5,774 nt of DNA, taken from NCBI GenBank assembly GCA_013695395.1, contig JACDAP010000355.1, positions 1 through 5,774 on the forward strand. The letters run 5' to 3'. Both the position numbers and the translations under genes were made by a program. Of this stretch, positions 5,459 through 5,774 are shown one piece after another. Below the pieces are notes generated by a model. That model was not told the origin of the DNA, searched no databases, and worked only from the letters and a program-made list of their open reading frames with translations. Each line of letters starts with the position of its first letter. Within the stretch, counting starts at the first letter, position 1. The DNA comes from Solirubrobacterales bacterium (lineage in GTDB: Bacteria; Actinomycetota; Thermoleophilia; Solirubrobacterales; Solirubrobacteraceae).

Positions 5459-5485
5459 CTATGGGAGGGGGATGATCAGGGCCAT
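5459..5485 (-). other. eight-codon leader ORF in the 5' region of the secreted-protein gene
   Basis: Read on the minus strand, the bases just after the proposed -10 box give ATG GCC CTG ATC ATC CCC CTC CCA TAG (M-A-L-I-I-P-L-P). The ATG lies where the transcript would start. This could be a leaderless upstream ORF or a coincidence; no attenuator hairpin pair was identified with it. Confidence 0.2.
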
Positions 5486-5520
5486 TGCAGACGGTATATC
5501 CGTCGCTGGCTCGATGTCGA
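5486..5520 (-). promoter_or_regulatory. probable promoter of the secreted-protein gene
   Basis: On the minus strand TCGACA (5520-5515, five of six to TTGACA) and TATACC (5498-5493, four of six to TATAAT) are 16 bp apart. Transcription would start near 5486, giving a leader of about 115 bases before ATG 5370. The -10 box lies in a 15-base inverted repeat (5490-5504, GACGG/CCGTC around TATAT) that could serve as an operator. Confidence 0.45.
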
Positions 5521-5572
5521 CGCCGACCAGTCCTGACGCCGGCACGTGCGACGAGCTGGTCGCCCGCCGCGG

Positions 5573-5774
5573 TCACCGTTTAGCGCCACGTCGGCTGCAA
5601 GTCCGGTAGCGCCGAAGCACGACGATCCGCTGCCTCTTGCCCGTCCGCCCGTCCAGCCGCAGGACGTAGCGCCCGGCCGGACGCCCGCGCAGGTCGACGA
5701 CGACCCGCCCACCGCGGACGCGCAGCCTGCGCTCCGCGAGGCGCGCGCGGACGCCGCGCAGCCCGGCAGGGATC
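5573..5774 (-). CDS. C-terminal end of a probable exported protein, 5' part beyond the right edge
   Basis: The minus strand is open from the right edge (first full codon 5773-5771) to a TGA at 5575-5573, giving 66 residues. The sequence starts I-P-A-G-L-R-G-V-R and contains L-R-V-R-G-G-R-V-V-V-D-L, then R-P-A-G-R-Y-V-L-R-L-D-G. It ends R-R-Y-R-T-C-S-R-R and a basic tail. The alternating Arg and hydrophobic residues, a G-R-Y-x-L-R-(L/V) strand and a single Cys near the end match the closing beta domain of many large extracellular Thermoleophilia proteins. This is a family impression without database support. Strand alternation and high G/C at third positions favour this frame over the overlapping ones. 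It is oriented with the downstream secreted-protein gene, 202 bp away. The gap holds a GCACGTGC palindrome (5542-5549), a 5-bp hairpin (5548-5563) and the promoter described above. Confidence 0.62.
   Translation of the reverse strand, partial: IPAGLRGVRARLAERRLRVRGGRVVVDLRGRPAGRYVLRLDGRTGKRQRIVVLRRYRTCSRRGAKR

Noticed and set aside
5514..5609. 31-codon plus-strand ORF behind a TATATC box
   Set aside because: It overlaps the 3' end of the minus-strand gene, third-position G/C falls off in its second half, and the TATA element fits better as the minus-strand -10 box.
5476..5712. 78-residue minus-strand frame near the right edge
   Set aside because: It is out of frame with the edge-open CDS at 5573-5774, whose composition and C-terminal pattern look real.
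1..5774. CRISPR array, insertion sequence ends, replication origin, rRNA
   Set aside because: No regularly spaced repeats, no terminal inverted repeats with a transposase, no DnaA-box cluster and no rRNA signature were seen on either strand.

Overview
The window comes from a high-GC bacterium, most likely an actinobacterium. Coding regions are strongly G/C-rich at third positions. Four starts carry an A-N-N-N-T type -10 box 6 to 8 bases before the ATG, as in leaderless actinobacterial transcripts. The two minus-strand genes on the right look like secreted proteins of the Thermoleophilia/Solirubrobacterales type. That class assignment is an inference, and no taxonomic marker is present.

Layout: (1) Bases 2-661 hold the 3' part of an AbiEii-like nucleotidyltransferase gene that enters from the left edge. 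(2) Bases 662-959 are non-coding or remnant DNA. They hold a GC hairpin, a small leaderless ORF (729-848), and the 3' half of a tRNA-Thr(CGU) gene (838-879) without its 5' half, the usual footprint of integration at a tRNA gene. (3) Bases 960-2291 encode a 443-residue helical-repeat protein resembling the C-terminal part of SWIM zinc-finger proteins (DUF6880-like), but with no zinc finger. It is followed after 36 bp by a pRiA4b ORF-3-like protein (2328-2801). (4) Bases 2923-4338 encode a 471-residue ATPase with a C-terminal DUF234-type region and a likely PD-(D/E)XK nuclease fold. Its promoter region carries three helically phased GCATG elements. (5) Bases 4339-4602 hold an in-frame coding-like tail and a perfect 15-bp hairpin between convergent genes. 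(6) Bases 4603-5370 (minus) encode a secreted protein with two tandem copies of a beta-rich domain. (7) Bases 5573-5774 (minus) are the C-terminal end of another probable exported protein that starts beyond the right edge.

How the parts fit: the left and central part (about 1-4440) reads as accessory DNA. It has an Abi-type nucleotidyltransferase, a tRNA fragment, an ATPase-nuclease and gene scraps. The right part (4600 onward) looks like ordinary envelope/secretome genes. No integrase, transposase, CRISPR array or complete RNA gene is visible. The DUF6880-like/pRiA4b pair and the self-contained ATPase-nuclease are the best candidates for something little described, but no function can be shown from sequence alone.
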